DNA of 64,000 bases from the NCBI GenBank assembly GCA_963169105.1, contig OY720639.1:119061117-119125116 (forward strand). The letters are read 5' to 3'. The notes beneath the pieces are model-generated. The model made no database searches. It was not told the origin of the DNA and saw only the letters and a program-made list of their open reading frames with translations. Shown in pieces: positions 36,401 through 49,332 of this stretch. Position numbers and translations under genes: made by a program. Source of the stretch: Ceriagrion tenellum (taxonomy: Eukaryota; Arthropoda; Insecta; Odonata; Coenagrionidae). How positions within the stretch are numbered: the stretch's first letter is position 1; every line of letters starts with the position of its first letter.

Positions 36401-36970
36401 ATTTATACTGGCACGACTCAAAGCATCGGCAAACAGAAATATATCCTCACTTATTAGATTTGGACTGTTGGCGATTCAGAGATTGTCACCAAAGTCCTAA
36501 ACCTTTAGTATTCCTTTAATGGGCTTCCTGATTCCGAATGAGATATTCATATTCCCATTTTTAAATCTGACCTAAATATTATTATATTAAGCAAAAACTT
36601 TCGTCAACACTAGAAGTAAAAAGTGTTTGCAGAAAATCATCCGTTCAGAAAGCGTTCTGCCAGCGTCGCCAACGGCTTACTCGAGTACCATGATGATGGA
36701 CCAAGTACCAGCTGGTGGGCAGTACGGTATCCAATATACGACAACAATGCCACTCAGTTTAGTGCTGCTAGTTTGGAAAACCACTACTTATAGCTGGTAC
36801 GCTTTGAACAAAATATGAAAAGATGTTACTTTAATCCCATGTATGTTACAATCAATATTTACAATTGTTTCTTTTCTGATTGTATACTCTAATGAAGAGG
36901 GGGGAGAAGGGATAAGAGTGGGAAGGATATATTTCTGTTTGCCGATGCTTTGAGTCGTGCCAGTATAAAT
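36401..36970. mobile_element. Putative element with 47-bp near-perfect terminal inverted repeats
   Basis: 36401-36447 (ATTTATACTGGCACGACTCA onward) is the exact reverse complement of 36924-36970, apart from bases at the very edge, with about 476 bp between them. Identity this high over 47 bp suggests a recent DNA transposon, foldback element or inverted duplication. The interior contains a 63-codon plus frame (36627-36818) of no known family and no transposase. No clear target duplication is seen outside the arms. A shorter ATACTGGC copy just outside the left arm (36393-36400) gives a small direct repeat. Confidence 0.75.
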
Positions 36971-37460
36971 TTTGGTGGCAAAAGACACCGTGGTTTTACT
37001 TAAGTTAACTTAGCGTTTCCCTAAAGATCAGCCTAAAGCAATTTGAAAATGTCTCTATATTTTTAGTTGATGAACGCAGTAAATTAATCGTTATAAATTA
37101 ACCTCAGAGGGTATTATTGATTCCAATTCTTGTGATAGGAATTCACTCTATTACAATAGATATAGAACTCTTGAGTATGTCTCTAGATATACAGCATAAT
37201 ATATAATTATAATAAACAATCATTTCAATATATTTTATCACATCTATGCAGAAATACAAAATGCTGTGATTGATCACTCCATGTCTCTTGTTCAATCTGT
37301 GACCTCTATTAAATCCAAACTGAACTAAGCCCTTTTGATACATAGCCGTGATCTCCCTCACTAGCTCGACTTTTAAAGCACACTGTATCTCGCGATTCTA
37401 AAATAATAAACATCTGTTGCGCCACGATACCCAATGGCGGCTCGTATCTCATGATGGTTC

Positions 37461-38050
37461 AGAATTTATTATTTATTTATTTTTATTTATTTATTTAAAG
37501 TAATAAAACCACATACAGCTATGTCGCCATTTTATAGTGGCCATATAACAATACATACACTTAAGGACATATACAAGCAAACTTAACAACAGGTTGCAAA
37601 AAGAAATTATGGAAATATATAAAAAGAAGAAAATTGGGGGAATAACTACTTAGGTGAAAGATACAAAAGAGAAAGGCTTATAAAGGATTTAGATGAAAGT
37701 GCAAAAGGATCAAACGCATGCCGTAGCCTTTATCACCGCAAACAATGGATGTGGCTTTCCTTGCACCAGGAATTTCACTAAAATTAATGCAGCGCTTTTA
37801 GATTTAATTTTACGGATATGTATATAAAGTTTTTTGAATGGCTTTGCGATGGACTACATGACTTTTTAGGATTCGCGTTTTATTTTAGCTGTGGAAAATA
37901 ATTTTGTCATTATCTGGTACGCCATACGGTTATTTAAGCTCGCGTATAGGGAAATAGGACTTTGGATGCAGTTGGATTTTGTACATTCTCTGAAGTTCTC
38001 AGCCTAAGATGGGGTCCGACATACTGGCAAGTACTATAGATTATTTCGAT
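37461..38050 (-). mobile_element. Possible LINE 3' end with AT-rich tail
   Basis: Seen on the minus strand, a region with short amino-acid-like stretches in a single broken frame (about 38040-37720) leads into a (TAAA)n-type tail at 37496-37466, the arrangement of a LINE 3' end. No reverse transcriptase motif is recognisable, so this is a weak call. The ATTT simple repeat itself is certain. Confidence 0.35.
37467..37496. repeat. (ATTT)n simple repeat
   Basis: Repeated TTTA units with one extra T, seen directly. Confidence 0.85.
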
Positions 38051-41000
38051 GGCAAAGCGGCTTAAGTGGTTTCATGAGTGCTTCAGTGGTGGATCGTAAA
38101 GCGTTTGATGCATCTGCCAAAACCTCGCCTTAAGCCCGAGGTCAGGATTTCTTTAAACGTCATGCACCGGAATAATGCCAGTGTTACCAAAACTTCTATT
38201 CCTGACCCGGTTTTCGGTTCCTATTTCATTACCGAGTGACACAGAGAGTTGGAAAAATAATTTAAGCCCTCTCTCTAATACCGGGGAGGAATTTATTTGC
38301 GAACTGATGAGATTTGAGGACCCTCCAGGTACGCAAAGTCTGGCTGCCTTCCTAGAACTGATTTATCCTACAACACTTGGCACTTTTACCGCCACCAGTT
38401 TTCACTGAGAGGCTAGTGAACACTAATTTATCATTCTGGATACAGTTCTCCGAGGGAAAGCTCAAGAAGGTACTTTTTTCAAATATATCCTTCATCCTGC
38501 CATAAACCTCAACGCTTGTGTCCCTTCCATAGCACCGTCTCCAATCTGCCAAGGTTTTGGACTTTCTGTGAATTTGGCGAACGAAAATTTCTGAAATTTG
38601 CCGTTGCCAGATATATTTCGATCTTTAATTTATCTCGCAAGTGCTTCCACTCACTCTAAATGTCATTCCAACCTTGAAAATTTTCTTCTCTAACGTAGGA
38701 TTATTGCGACCATGTGGACAATTGAAAAATTGTCTCAGTAAATTAATGTTTCTCAAATGAAAATATAGAAAATAGGAGTCGTTGGATGAATAGCGTAAAA
38801 ATGTTGTCTTCTGTGAATATTTAACCTATTTCTATTTCGCAGAAATATCTCATTTTCGAGTAATAATATTTATAATTCCATACATTTTTCTTTTTCCTTA
38901 AAAAAAAGAACGAATTTGAACGAGACGGAGAACAGGTGACGCTCATTTGGCCAATATGTTAATCCGCACTATTTTCCAAGGTTATGATGGAGAAACTCAA
39001 GTAAATGTTGTCGCGCAGACATGGTCCCTAATAAAATTTGTTGAGTTGAGAGGAATTCATGTAAGCAGATTTATAAAAATCTACTACTTTCAAATCATAC
39101 ATCAGATATCTATGCTAAAAAGTGTAATTTAGTGTAGGTATATGTTTTGAGCCCTTTCTTTGCAACGCGTAGACGTTGAAAATGGGCCATTTACCTTTCT
39201 AAATGATTCAACGCCTTGGGCCGTCACCGCTTTCGGCATATTGTGAAAAAATATTTCAAAATTTTTATATAAGTCCCTACACATGATTAAAAAAAATATT
39301 TTTCGCAAAAACAAACCTCCCAGTTGCAAGTCCTCAACCTCTTCACTTTCGCTGGCCTCCTAATCCGGCCGTCGCACAGTGGTCTGAGAACCCACTTTAG
39401 CGGTCAAAAATGATTTTCTCAAAATGTTGAATTTACATCGTAGATGTTCTTATGATAAAGAGAAATGATCAATTCATTGTAAACTAAATGAAATTTCATC
39501 CCTTGATGACCCAAGTCCGACTAGTACAGACGAAAATCTGAGGGATCAGCGCCACCGCTTAAAAATCATTTTCTCGTGCTCGAAATGGAAGCAAAATATA
39601 ACTCGACTTAAGCGTTTTTCCACCATAAAATTAGACGATTCACTCATTTTGAGCATATTTTTTCTTTCTTTTACGTTTGCGTAAGGACGCTTAAGGTCAA
39701 TAACGTTTTGAATTGAGGTAGCTTCACCGCGATATGATCTGTTTTCAAATTCATTTTACTGGTTACGTGTAGTAAATTGTGCCCTCTGATTGATACGGAC
39801 ACAACTAATACATTTACACACTATTTCTTTCCCGAATATAACATGAAGTAATATGGAGTCAAAGGTAGTAATGGGTGTAATATTGTCAAAATACGTTATT
39901 TATCATCCAATACAAATTCTTTTCTCATGGGAAACAATGAGTAGGGTAAACTCCTGAGGTATTGAATAAAATATTGGCATTTTTGCACATTACTTTTGAT
40001 TTGTTGGCTAACCAATGCGGTAATTGAAGGAAAATGTAGTAATTCATTATAAATGGCATTTATAATGGTGTATAAAATATATTTGCGGAATAACCAATAT
40101 TTATTTTTACCAAATTATTGATTTTCAATAGGTAACGCATTACACTAGCAAAAATGTTTTTTTTAAAGCTGGCAAACTGGTGATACTGAGTATTTGTTCT
40201 GGAAAATTTTAAATTGTGCAACAACTTAGACAGTAACGTGACAGTAACGACAGTAACGTAACACGTGGAAAACAGTTTATACTTTTTGGTAAAGGACCCG
40301 AAAAGTGGCGTGATAAGTGACTAAAACGTCGGTATTACCGAATAAGATTTCATTGAGCAAAAACTCAAAGGCTGCCTCCGAATCATAGAGAGCTTTAGAT
40401 TGATTATTGAGTCCTTATCTTGATTATGAGATATTTCTAATGCTACCCAAATCCTGATAATGATGTGGAACTCATTTTTTTATGCATAGTGATACCGATT
40501 TCTAACTGCTCTAAAAGGTATTTCAGACTTTATTGCATGTTAAGAACGTCCTAGGAAAATGTGTTTCGGAATTAACTGATCAAAATGTAATGCATTAAAC
40601 ATCATTTGATAGTTATGTCTATGGTAGAACGTTACCAATATGTGATTTGGGAAAATATCAATCATTTAAAGTTAAAATTCTCGGGAATGTGGTCAATAAT
40701 AGAAAATTTTCTCGTTTAGATAACGTCAGAATATAAAAACTAAAAAGTTATGCAAACTTATTTTATGTTGTCAAAAGTTTTAATTTTCCCATTGCATTTA
40801 TTTAAACATTTATATCTCTACATGTTAAAAATTCATACTCATTGTAATCCATTGTCACGCTTGAAGATGTAATTTTTATACATATTAATATTCTGCCGTC
40901 GACCGGAAGAACAGTACAAATATTCTGCCTTTTAAACTAAAATGCTTCGAATTTCATGGAATTTTATATGCCGCTCCATATCATCAAAAATCGGAACGTG

Positions 41001-42742
41001 TTTTTTTTACAGAAATGTAACTTCTACATCGCATTCATCACGTTGCCATAACTCAGTGAGGCACGTCGTGCCAATAAATTTTTGCAGAAAAGTACGCTGT
41101 ACCTTTTGACAATATGTATGCCGCCATTTATGCTCCTGTATCATGTGTTTTGCAGTGCTTAATGCCATTATGCCAATACATGAATATTATTTTCCCTTTA
41201 TTGAAGACAGAATTTGAGTCCCAATAGACGGCTTCCATCCTTCGCTTTGTAATAATAATAATGTTTGTAAAAGAATTTTGTTTTTGAGAGCGAATAGTTT
41301 TTAACCGATGTATGGAAAATCAGCTTCAAGAAACACTCGATTATAATTATCTCGTGTAACCATTCAATTAAGCTAATTATTATTGTTTAATAGAGATTGT
41401 TTTACCTCTAAAATAATGAAATGGTAATTCGTTAGTTGTAAGTATTGTTGGATATAATCAAGTATATATTTCAATTGTTTTTTTGGTATCTATAAGTAGA
41501 AAAATGACAATAGGAAAATGATTCTGACCCGTGAACCCCTCTTTAATGTCTGAGCGAGAGACTGCCTATTACTCTCATGTGAAAAATGATCTTTCTCAGC
41601 TGAGGGAAGTACTCGACTTTGCCCTCGCTGGCCAGTGGAGGCCGAGCACTCTCAACTGCCCGCCGACTCAATCGCCTCAAAGAGAGATGGACGCTCCATT
41701 GCGCCCGAGAAATCGTGTTTCTTCCGCCCACCTAGCACTCGTGGACGCAACATCTCACCCCCATCATAAGGCTATTTCTCCTTCATTCTTTTCTCAGGAA
41801 TGTTTTGCGTCAAAAACTATTCGCCCCGTGACAGTCGGTGAAAAGAAGAGAAGCCGTGCGTGGAAAGAGGAGAATTTTTAAGAGAAAAAAATAAATACAG
41901 GTATTAGCATATACATATTTATAGTCTCTCCAGTGCGTCTGGGTGGGAATCGTGCGTGGAGCTGTCCCAGGCAGCTAATTTTCATTAGGCGTTAGGGTGT
42001 TTAACTTGGCGGTTTCCAAGTGACAGAATCTTGGGGTTAAATTCACATGTCTGAGCGGGTTTTTCTGACACTTGACGTTTTCATTTTCACGGGAGGAAAG
42101 GAGTGGTTGTGTTTCCCGTCCATGATGGACGTTTGAGTAGCTGAAAATGACTTTCCCCATGAGGAATTCATAGGATTAATATATGGACGCGCTTACTTTT
42201 AAGTTAAGGCGTTATTTAAGCTATAATGAAGAAGAAAGTTGGAGAGTGTAGCGAAGTTGATCATGGCAATAGATACATTTCTATATTTGAAAGGTATAAG
42301 GTATATTTGAAAAACATGAACCGTAATAGTTTTGTGTTTGTTTTCCTCATTTATTTCATTTTTCTTAAGGATGACGTTATGTGAGCATTGCTGAGTAAAT
42401 TATACTGAGTGCTTTTGCGACAGAGAAAATAGTTTTGGATGAATGAAAGATTAGAGCAACGGAAATATTGCTCATTAAAAGTTATTTTCATACAAAAATA
42501 AGAGAGTACATTGGAAATACGCAAATGTGGACGATGACATTCCCCTGAGTGTCATTTTTATAATGCATATTAAGACCGTGATTCAGTCGTTCCATTTTTG
42601 TTTGTTTATTATGATTAGTATCAATCATTTGAAGGGACTCCTGTAACTCTTTAAGTTTCTTATACTTTTCTCCTTCTGCACCGAATTACACGCGTGATTC
42701 ATTGCTGGAATAGATATTTTCAGACTTAAGGCCTCGCGGTGG
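38051..42742. other. AT-rich non-coding stretch
   Basis: No gene or element supported. A small triplicate of GACAGTAACG lies at 40229-40258. The 116-codon frame at 41531-41881 sits in a slightly GC-richer patch and has no recognisable domain. Confidence 0.45.
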
Positions 42743-42953
42743 CTGGCAAAAATATTGGCCAGTATTCTCTTTATAGCAGAGTTGTTATCTTATGGCCTTC
42801 TATAAGTCTTCACGAATTGTGACGGCTACAATTTAGTTCGAAAGCAGAGGGTGACCGAAGAAAAGGCAACAGTTGATCCAATCATCTTCAATTAGCAGTA
42901 TCGATAGTTTACTGACGTAGTGAGTGAACTAGCGCAAATATATTTCGAATCCT
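42743..42953. repeat. Direct repeat, copy 1 (about 211 bp)
   Basis: Aligns along its whole length with 43986-44197 in the same orientation, starting CTGGCAAAAATATTGGC and ending CAAATATATTTCGAAT, at a visually estimated 85 percent identity. It lacks a clear TG...CA boundary, so an LTR interpretation is not established. Confidence 0.88.
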
Positions 42954-43985
42954 GAGTATTTAAGTTTTTTTCTAAATTGCTAAGAATGCCGGGTGGAGAT
43001 AAAATGATTCAGGTGCGATATGACTGATTTTTTTTATTTTCAACGGTACGGTTTATTGCTTGTATTAAAAAAAACTATTCTGGGAATAACTGCGAGCAGC
43101 TTAATGTAGAACGTTTTTTGAAAGTAATTTAAATTTAAATTTATAAATAAATTTATAAATTTAAAATAAATTTAAAGCGATTTACTGTGATAGGAATACT
43201 CTTTTATATGGTTTGGGAGTCAATTTAATTCCGACAAAAGTTTCCTTTCATACTCCAATTGTGAATTTGAACGAATAGGCTACCTGACAGCCAGGTGGTT
43301 TAAACTCTCCATGATTTCATGTTCATCGTTAGGGGTTCTCATTGCTACTATAATGAAAGCTTTACCTACTGGCTCTGTAATTTAGTATTCCCTCTAACGT
43401 CAAAGAAAGAGTAAAGCTATCATTTTTCCTCCCTTGAGGAGGCACATATCTCTGTAACAAGCACCCACTTCTACTCGTACGCTTTGAATCCCGTCTGTAA
43501 TTATTGCATTTTCCAGAATTGCTCGTGAAAAGCCGCACAAGGTACTTGACACATCGCTTGGTCGTTTTACTGTAGTTTAATGTCGAGGAAGTGGGAAATT
43601 CGAATGGGCCTTTCCCTATTTCATAAGTTATGAGTTGTCGAAAGCATGAGAAGGGCCAATAATACGTGAGCCGGAGTAAGTAGGCACGGCTTAAGATGTG
43701 ACCGGAGAATGTAGCGTAGGAAGTGGAAACCTGTGTTGAATTCGTAATTCGACGTGAGTTGTGCCCCAGCCGGAAGATTTATCAATATTTTACATCAGTG
43801 ACTCCGGACATGGGTGCCGTGCGCCATGGAGTGACAAAGTTAAAATGAATGTTTTCATGGAAAAGACAGAAATAAAATGGCGAGGTGCAAAATGTTGATA
43901 ACAGCTCTCTATTTTGACATAGATATTAAAATTTCAAGGGTAAGAATATGAAATCTAAATAATAATTCCTAAAATATTTATAATT
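42954..43985. other. Interval between the 42.7 and 44.0 kb direct repeats
   Basis: About 1.03 kb with no retroviral-type coding remnant, primer-binding site or polypurine tract recognised. An AT-rich self-complementary stretch lies at about 43132-43162. Confidence 0.45.
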
Positions 43986-44197
43986 CTGGCAAAAATATTG
44001 GCAAATATTCTCTATTAAGCAGAGTCGTTATCTAATGGCCTTCTATAAGTCTTCACGATTTGTTACGGCTACAATTTAGTTCAGAAGCATAGGGTGACCG
44101 AAGAAGAGGCAGCCATAGATCCAATTATCTTCGATTAGCAGTGTCAATAGTTTTCTTAGGTAATGAGTGAGCTAGCTCAAATATATTTCGAATTCTA
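43986..44197. repeat. Direct repeat, copy 2 (about 212 bp)
   Basis: Partner of 42743-42953. It contains the shared blocks GGCCTTCTATAAGTCTTCAC and GGCTACAATTTAGTTC. Confidence 0.88.
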
Positions 44198-46315
44198 ATC
44201 GAATTCTGCATTTACTACATTTATACGTATATCTCTTGCGATAGAGTGAATGCTATTCTCCAGTACTCTACCATCTTTGAAGCCACTTCGATTATTACGA
44301 AATATCCGAGTGTAGTTTATATTATTATAACTCGGTAATGGTAAAACATTGTTTCGTACCAACCGCAATGAATTATCTGAAATTTGTAGTCTTGAATTCA
44401 ACAAATGATGAAGAAATGTTCATTACCTTCTGATAAACATGGGCCATCAAAGAGATTTCTGCTGAGTGAACATCAATAGCTGTTGTTTCAAATTCACACT
44501 TGGAAGCAACCAATTAATAGTTAGTTTATACGTAATGGCTTTTTATCTCAGTCAAGCCATTAATGAAATTCAGATCAAACGATGAGTTTTCTCTTCAATT
44601 TATAAGGAAGCAGATTCGCTGAAACCATTCATGCTTTTAATTTTTATCTCTAATCTAATTCAAGTAAATGGCCATGAAATAACGTCCTTCATGCTATCAT
44701 TCAATCCCTCCTTCAGTTGGGAAAGTGACATATATTACTCTAGTGATATAATTGGGAAAGAAATATACATTACCCTCTCACTCTTTGTACTACAAATTGT
44801 ATTTCGTGCATCATTAAAAGAGTCGAATTAGTCGGTCACACTCCCGGGGTGAAACTTATTAATTTTAAGAGAAGTAAAAACCTTCAATGATGTAGGAATG
44901 GTATTTTTGTTCGAAACTACTAATTTCCCTAAATTTACGTTTGAACAATCCTTTTTGTGATACTTGAGAGATATTGGAGAATATTTCTGGCATTTCGAAT
45001 TATGTATTCCAAATTTCCATTGACATGTATTATTATTATATTGGTCTCCAATTGAAAAATTAAAATTTGAATGCTATATTCCTAAGCGGTCGCCAATATC
45101 GTAATTACATTTTATTTCCACTTAAATTCTCCAAAATTAATACCCTTAACAGTATATTTTTACAGTTGACAAACGCTGCTTGTAACGAACTAACGGAGTC
45201 ATAAATTTTAAATTACTTTCTACACATAATAAAGTATGTCTTATAGTTTTCAATAAATACTTAAATACTTTACTTTCGTGTTTAATTATACATACCTCAT
45301 TAAAGAAGTTCGATTTGTTAGCAGAAGTCAAGACCTGTGGGTACTTTAGTCTTAGTCTGGTAATGGATGGCAAATAAACTGGAATTACGTATTAAATATA
45401 ACTGCTATATAAAAGCTATTTTAGCCCCTCTATTGTAAGAAAAGGAAGTGAAATTAATATAAAATATTATAGCCGCAGTCTGTGACAGCAAGTCATCATC
45501 TCCAGGGCCATAAAAAATAAAAAATAAAGAATAAAATTAGTAAATAATTAACTATCGAGAGAATAACGAAATTAATTTCATAGGAGGAGATACTATAAAA
45601 ATGAGTGCAAAGCAAATGGTGATGATTATATTATTTTTTAATGGCGGCTTGTTATGAAAAGAATTGGGGAAGTATTTGTGTGTGCGCCATAACACACAAA
45701 TTGATACTTAAGGCATAAACAAAACTTTTATGAATTGAAAAGATAATATTTTTCGTATTTTTGGCGAACATTTTATTTTTATACCACTTAATGAAAGAAA
45801 TGCCTCTGCTTCAAATGTACTTGCTTGGTGAAGATGTCTTCTGAGATAAAAATACAATTACAAAGCATAAGGTATATTGTTTTAAGTATACTTCCTCTAG
45901 CTTTCGAGAGATCTGGATTCTTTTTTCTGTTCACAATGAAATAGTTTCTCTACTTCTCAGGCATCAACAAATCTTTGTCAGCTTTTCGTAGAATATTTAT
46001 TGTACGACCGGTTTCGTCGAATAGTCGCTATCTTGTTGATATCGATATTAATACCTGAGCATTATGGAAAATTTGTACGCAGTAAGGCTGAAAATGTTGA
46101 ATTTGTTAGTTTCTCTACATTTGTTGGTAAAAACTTGTATTATCCCAAGTGCTATGCTATGTACATATAATCTGAGAGTAGCCACTTAGCGCTGAATTTG
46201 ACGTGACAGAAGCCTTTTCCTGGACACCCGCCGAACTCCTGCCTACGCACTAGGCAGTATAAATTAGAAGAAATCTGAGCCAAGCAGAGAAAAAAATGCT
46301 CACCTGACATTCTGC
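44198..46315. other. AT-rich non-coding stretch
   Basis: No gene or repeat recognised. Confidence 0.5.
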
Positions 46316-46513
46316 GTGACGGAAATTAGTACCCCATTTTTTCGGGGCCCAATTTTTTCCCTCTGTCTCTCTCGCATTCGGAATAGCATCCATTTCAGTA
46401 TCCCGAAAGAGTCAAAGATTGCACAAAAAACGTACGCTCAACCTGTACAAAAAAATGTCCCATCATTTTCGTCTGTCGTTCCGCGGGACGGAAATTAGTA
46501 CCTCGTTTCTCGG
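46316..46513. repeat. Repeated motif, two copies about 169 bp apart
   Basis: GTGACGGAAATTAGTACCCC at 46316 recurs at 46485 as GGGACGGAAATTAGTACCTC. Both are followed by a CGTTTCTCGG / CATTTTTTCGG type run and preceded by weaker similarity (GCTCACCTG / GCTCAACCTG), so the unit may be a decayed tandem duplication. Confidence 0.7.
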
Positions 46514-48279
46514 CTCCCGATTACCGTGGGCGTCTGGGTGACAGTTGACGGGCGATCGTTTAGTCTCACCCGGTAAAAATTGTACTCTGTCAAACGGCCA
46601 ATCCCCCCTTCAAAAACTATACGTATGTAAATTCACGTATCTGCTTCACGCGCGTTCGAGAGAGGGAGAGAGATGGCCTCGCCTTTCACATGCTCCCTTT
46701 CACATGCGCGGCTGGAATTTACCCCCGATCTCCTATCGTTAATTCCCGGGAATTACACCACGATTTCTTTCTCCCGAATCCCGATTTGGTCGGGAATTTG
46801 GAGAAATTCCTCTGTAGAATGCAAGAATGATGGTAAAATTGTTTTTGTCCGTCCAATATTTCAACGCTGTTGAAAGATATTGATCTGGCTTTTAAAGTAA
46901 TGAAATGTGAAGATTGATTTTACGATCTCATGATTTGAACATGGTTTCTTCGGTCAGTGCTTTCCCTTCCAAAAACGGCCGTTGACTACTTAAATAATTG
47001 TCCGTGAGTATCTGTCAACTGCCCTATTGTCTTGTCCGGAGTCTAACTTGAATAATTTTCACACCGAGTGAGATTACTAATGCCGACATAAGTTTATTTG
47101 ATTCTGACATCGCCGTTGAGTTTAAATCGATAATTATCCCCAGTGACACTATCTTCGCAATTGCTTCGATGGTTCTTGATAACCTCCTTACCCGGGGCGG
47201 AACCCGTGAAAATTATATTAAATCTATTCTTACCACTCGAAAATCTTGAAATTCTGATATTGTTTATAATTTTAAATAAAAAATTCTAATTAAACAGTAA
47301 TTAAGTCTAAATTATAGTTTATCAGAGCTGAAGTCATCCTATTAGCGCAAAAGGGAAAGAAACGTGATAACAAATTTCTACTTGAATTCAAGAACTACCG
47401 GCCTGCTATACCACGATTTGGCATGAACATTTCATGAGGAATACAAACTTTTCCTCCCAATTTGAAAGGCTGTGCTCTGCGCGATCACGTTCTTTGGTAT
47501 ATTCGCTGTCGGTGGGTTTGCTGATTTATAAAAGCAACATTTAAATTGTTACTTATGATGTATTGGATGAAAAAATTAAATGGTGAACTAGAGCTGAATG
47601 GAAAGTCGTCGGTAGTGTATGGAACATATTAATCAGTGAACGAACGTGAAGCCAAAGTTGCAGTGGACACAACACTGCGTACCTATCTCTCCCCGTATAA
47701 AGCAATGGAAATTAGATATGCGGAAGAATAAGCGACATACGGATGTTATTAGGAAGCACAGATGTTTATGCGGTAAAAGTAGGAAGAATACAGGATCAGA
47801 AATTTGAGGATTATGAAAGAGCATGAAATACATGATTCCGTGTTAGATATTTGTTAAATAGGGTTCGTTATTGCTTCCGCCAAGTTGAGAATATGGATGA
47901 CAGTTAAGAGACCGAGCATATTTACGATAGATTTGAGAATTATATAAGAGGGAAAGTATGTTGAAAATTAATATACAAATGTTAAGGAAAAGATTCTGCA
48001 ATGAGAGAAATACTATAAACCTTGAGAGTTGGAGAGCGCGCGCGGAGAAATGAATCGATACAACAGAAGAAAAATAGTTGTAAATCTACCCCCGTTAAAA
48101 AGATGGCAACCAACTGAAAAAAACAATAATTATGATCCTTTTACGGTGATTACCTCGAAAGGAAGCTGAGTGAATGGCTATTGAAAATTTTTCCTAAGAA
48201 AATCAAATAAAAATGATGATTTCGGGAATGCCCTAGAATTTCCCGGTCTCGATTCCCGAGTCTTCCCAAAAATTAGGGA
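46514..48279. other. non-coding, GC-elevated at its left end
   Basis: 46540-46800 retains several CG dinucleotides (GGGCGATCG, CACGCGCGTTCG) and a short AGAGGGAGAGAG purine run. The rest is AT-rich without recognisable genes. Confidence 0.4.
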
Positions 48280-48680
48280 ATTTGTATACCCTACACAAGC
48301 GTGTACACCAGGGCTCGGTCACCTCATCCGTACTTTTCACCTTTCCTGTCAGCCCACAGCCCTCATGCCGCTATCCACTCACTCCTTCGCACACGTGTTC
48401 CAAAAATAGGCGAACACCGTCGGCTCCAAATTTTCTCCCTTCGACCCATTGCTTTCTCCTCGCTCGAGGGGGGAGGTAAAAAATAATTCGACGCGGCTCT
48501 ATTTTTCATCACGGAAGGCGCGGCGGGAGCGGTCACTCAACGGAGCAGCCGCGTTTAAAAATAACGGTCGACGAGGAAAGAACTCGAGGCACCGCTAGTG
48601 CAGGGAGGCGTACACGGATTCACCGAAAGGGTACGCTGAATATATCGTACTAGGACTGACCAACGTTGCGTTACGAATCG
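48280..48680. other. CpG-dense patch, promoter candidate
   Basis: 48450-48620 is the most CpG-dense segment noticed in the window (GACGCGGCTC, GGCGCGGCGGGAGCGG, GCCGCG, CGGTCGACGAGG). A CT-rich run precedes it. It could mark a promoter or an untranslated exon, but no splice-site-bounded coding exon was identified on either strand. The estimate is visual. Confidence 0.4.
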
Positions 48681-49332
48681 TAAATTTTGGATCCATACAA
48701 GTTTAATTGACCTTCCCCGAAATTAAATACGGGTGAAAATCGATAAACTGTTACATGATGATGAGTTATTTGAAATTATCTATGAGTTAAATTATTTTCA
48801 GATGTTTTTCGTTGAGATCAACGATCTTTTTGTTTGTCTCACAGCCATCTTTCAATTCTCCACTCTTGCCGGTGTACTCAATCGAAAACCGATCGGAAAG
48901 GGAAAGTAATTTATAAGTTTGTAAAAAAAATAAACCAGGGAGAATTTTTGCATGAATTAGATTGTAGGAAATAAGCCGTCGACAAGACTGGCCTTGTTTT
49001 TCCTTTCTTCCACTGAGATAATAATTTGCATCCAGATTTAACGTTATTGGAAGAATCGGTCTTTTCAGAAGTAAAAGTTTTTTATTAAATTCAAAGATTT
49101 TTGAGGTTTTCACACGAATGAGAGGGTTCTCATAGATGAGAGAATGATGAAGAGATAGGTCGGAAAGGAAAAGATTTTGATGCAAGATATCGGAAGGATT
49201 GGAAGGTAAGATTGAATGGAGGACGAACTGATGGGTAAAGGCATGTGGGTGAGGACTATGCTTGAGTACATAGGTTGAAAATATGTGGTAAAAACATGAA
49301 TATCTCGCTGGCTAATTTATTTGAAGAGAGGC
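48681..49332. other. non-coding; one 132-codon minus-strand frame of unknown nature
   Basis: The frame at 48787-49185 (minus) is Leu/Lys-rich without domain or signal. I regard it as chance. Confidence 0.4.

Noticed and set aside
42743..44197. LTR retrotransposon
   Set aside because: No canonical LTR ends, primer-binding site, polypurine tract or gag/pol remnant; kept only as direct repeats.
48787..49185. 132-codon minus-strand frame
   Set aside because: No domain or signal; Leu/Lys-rich composition as expected of AT-rich chance frames.
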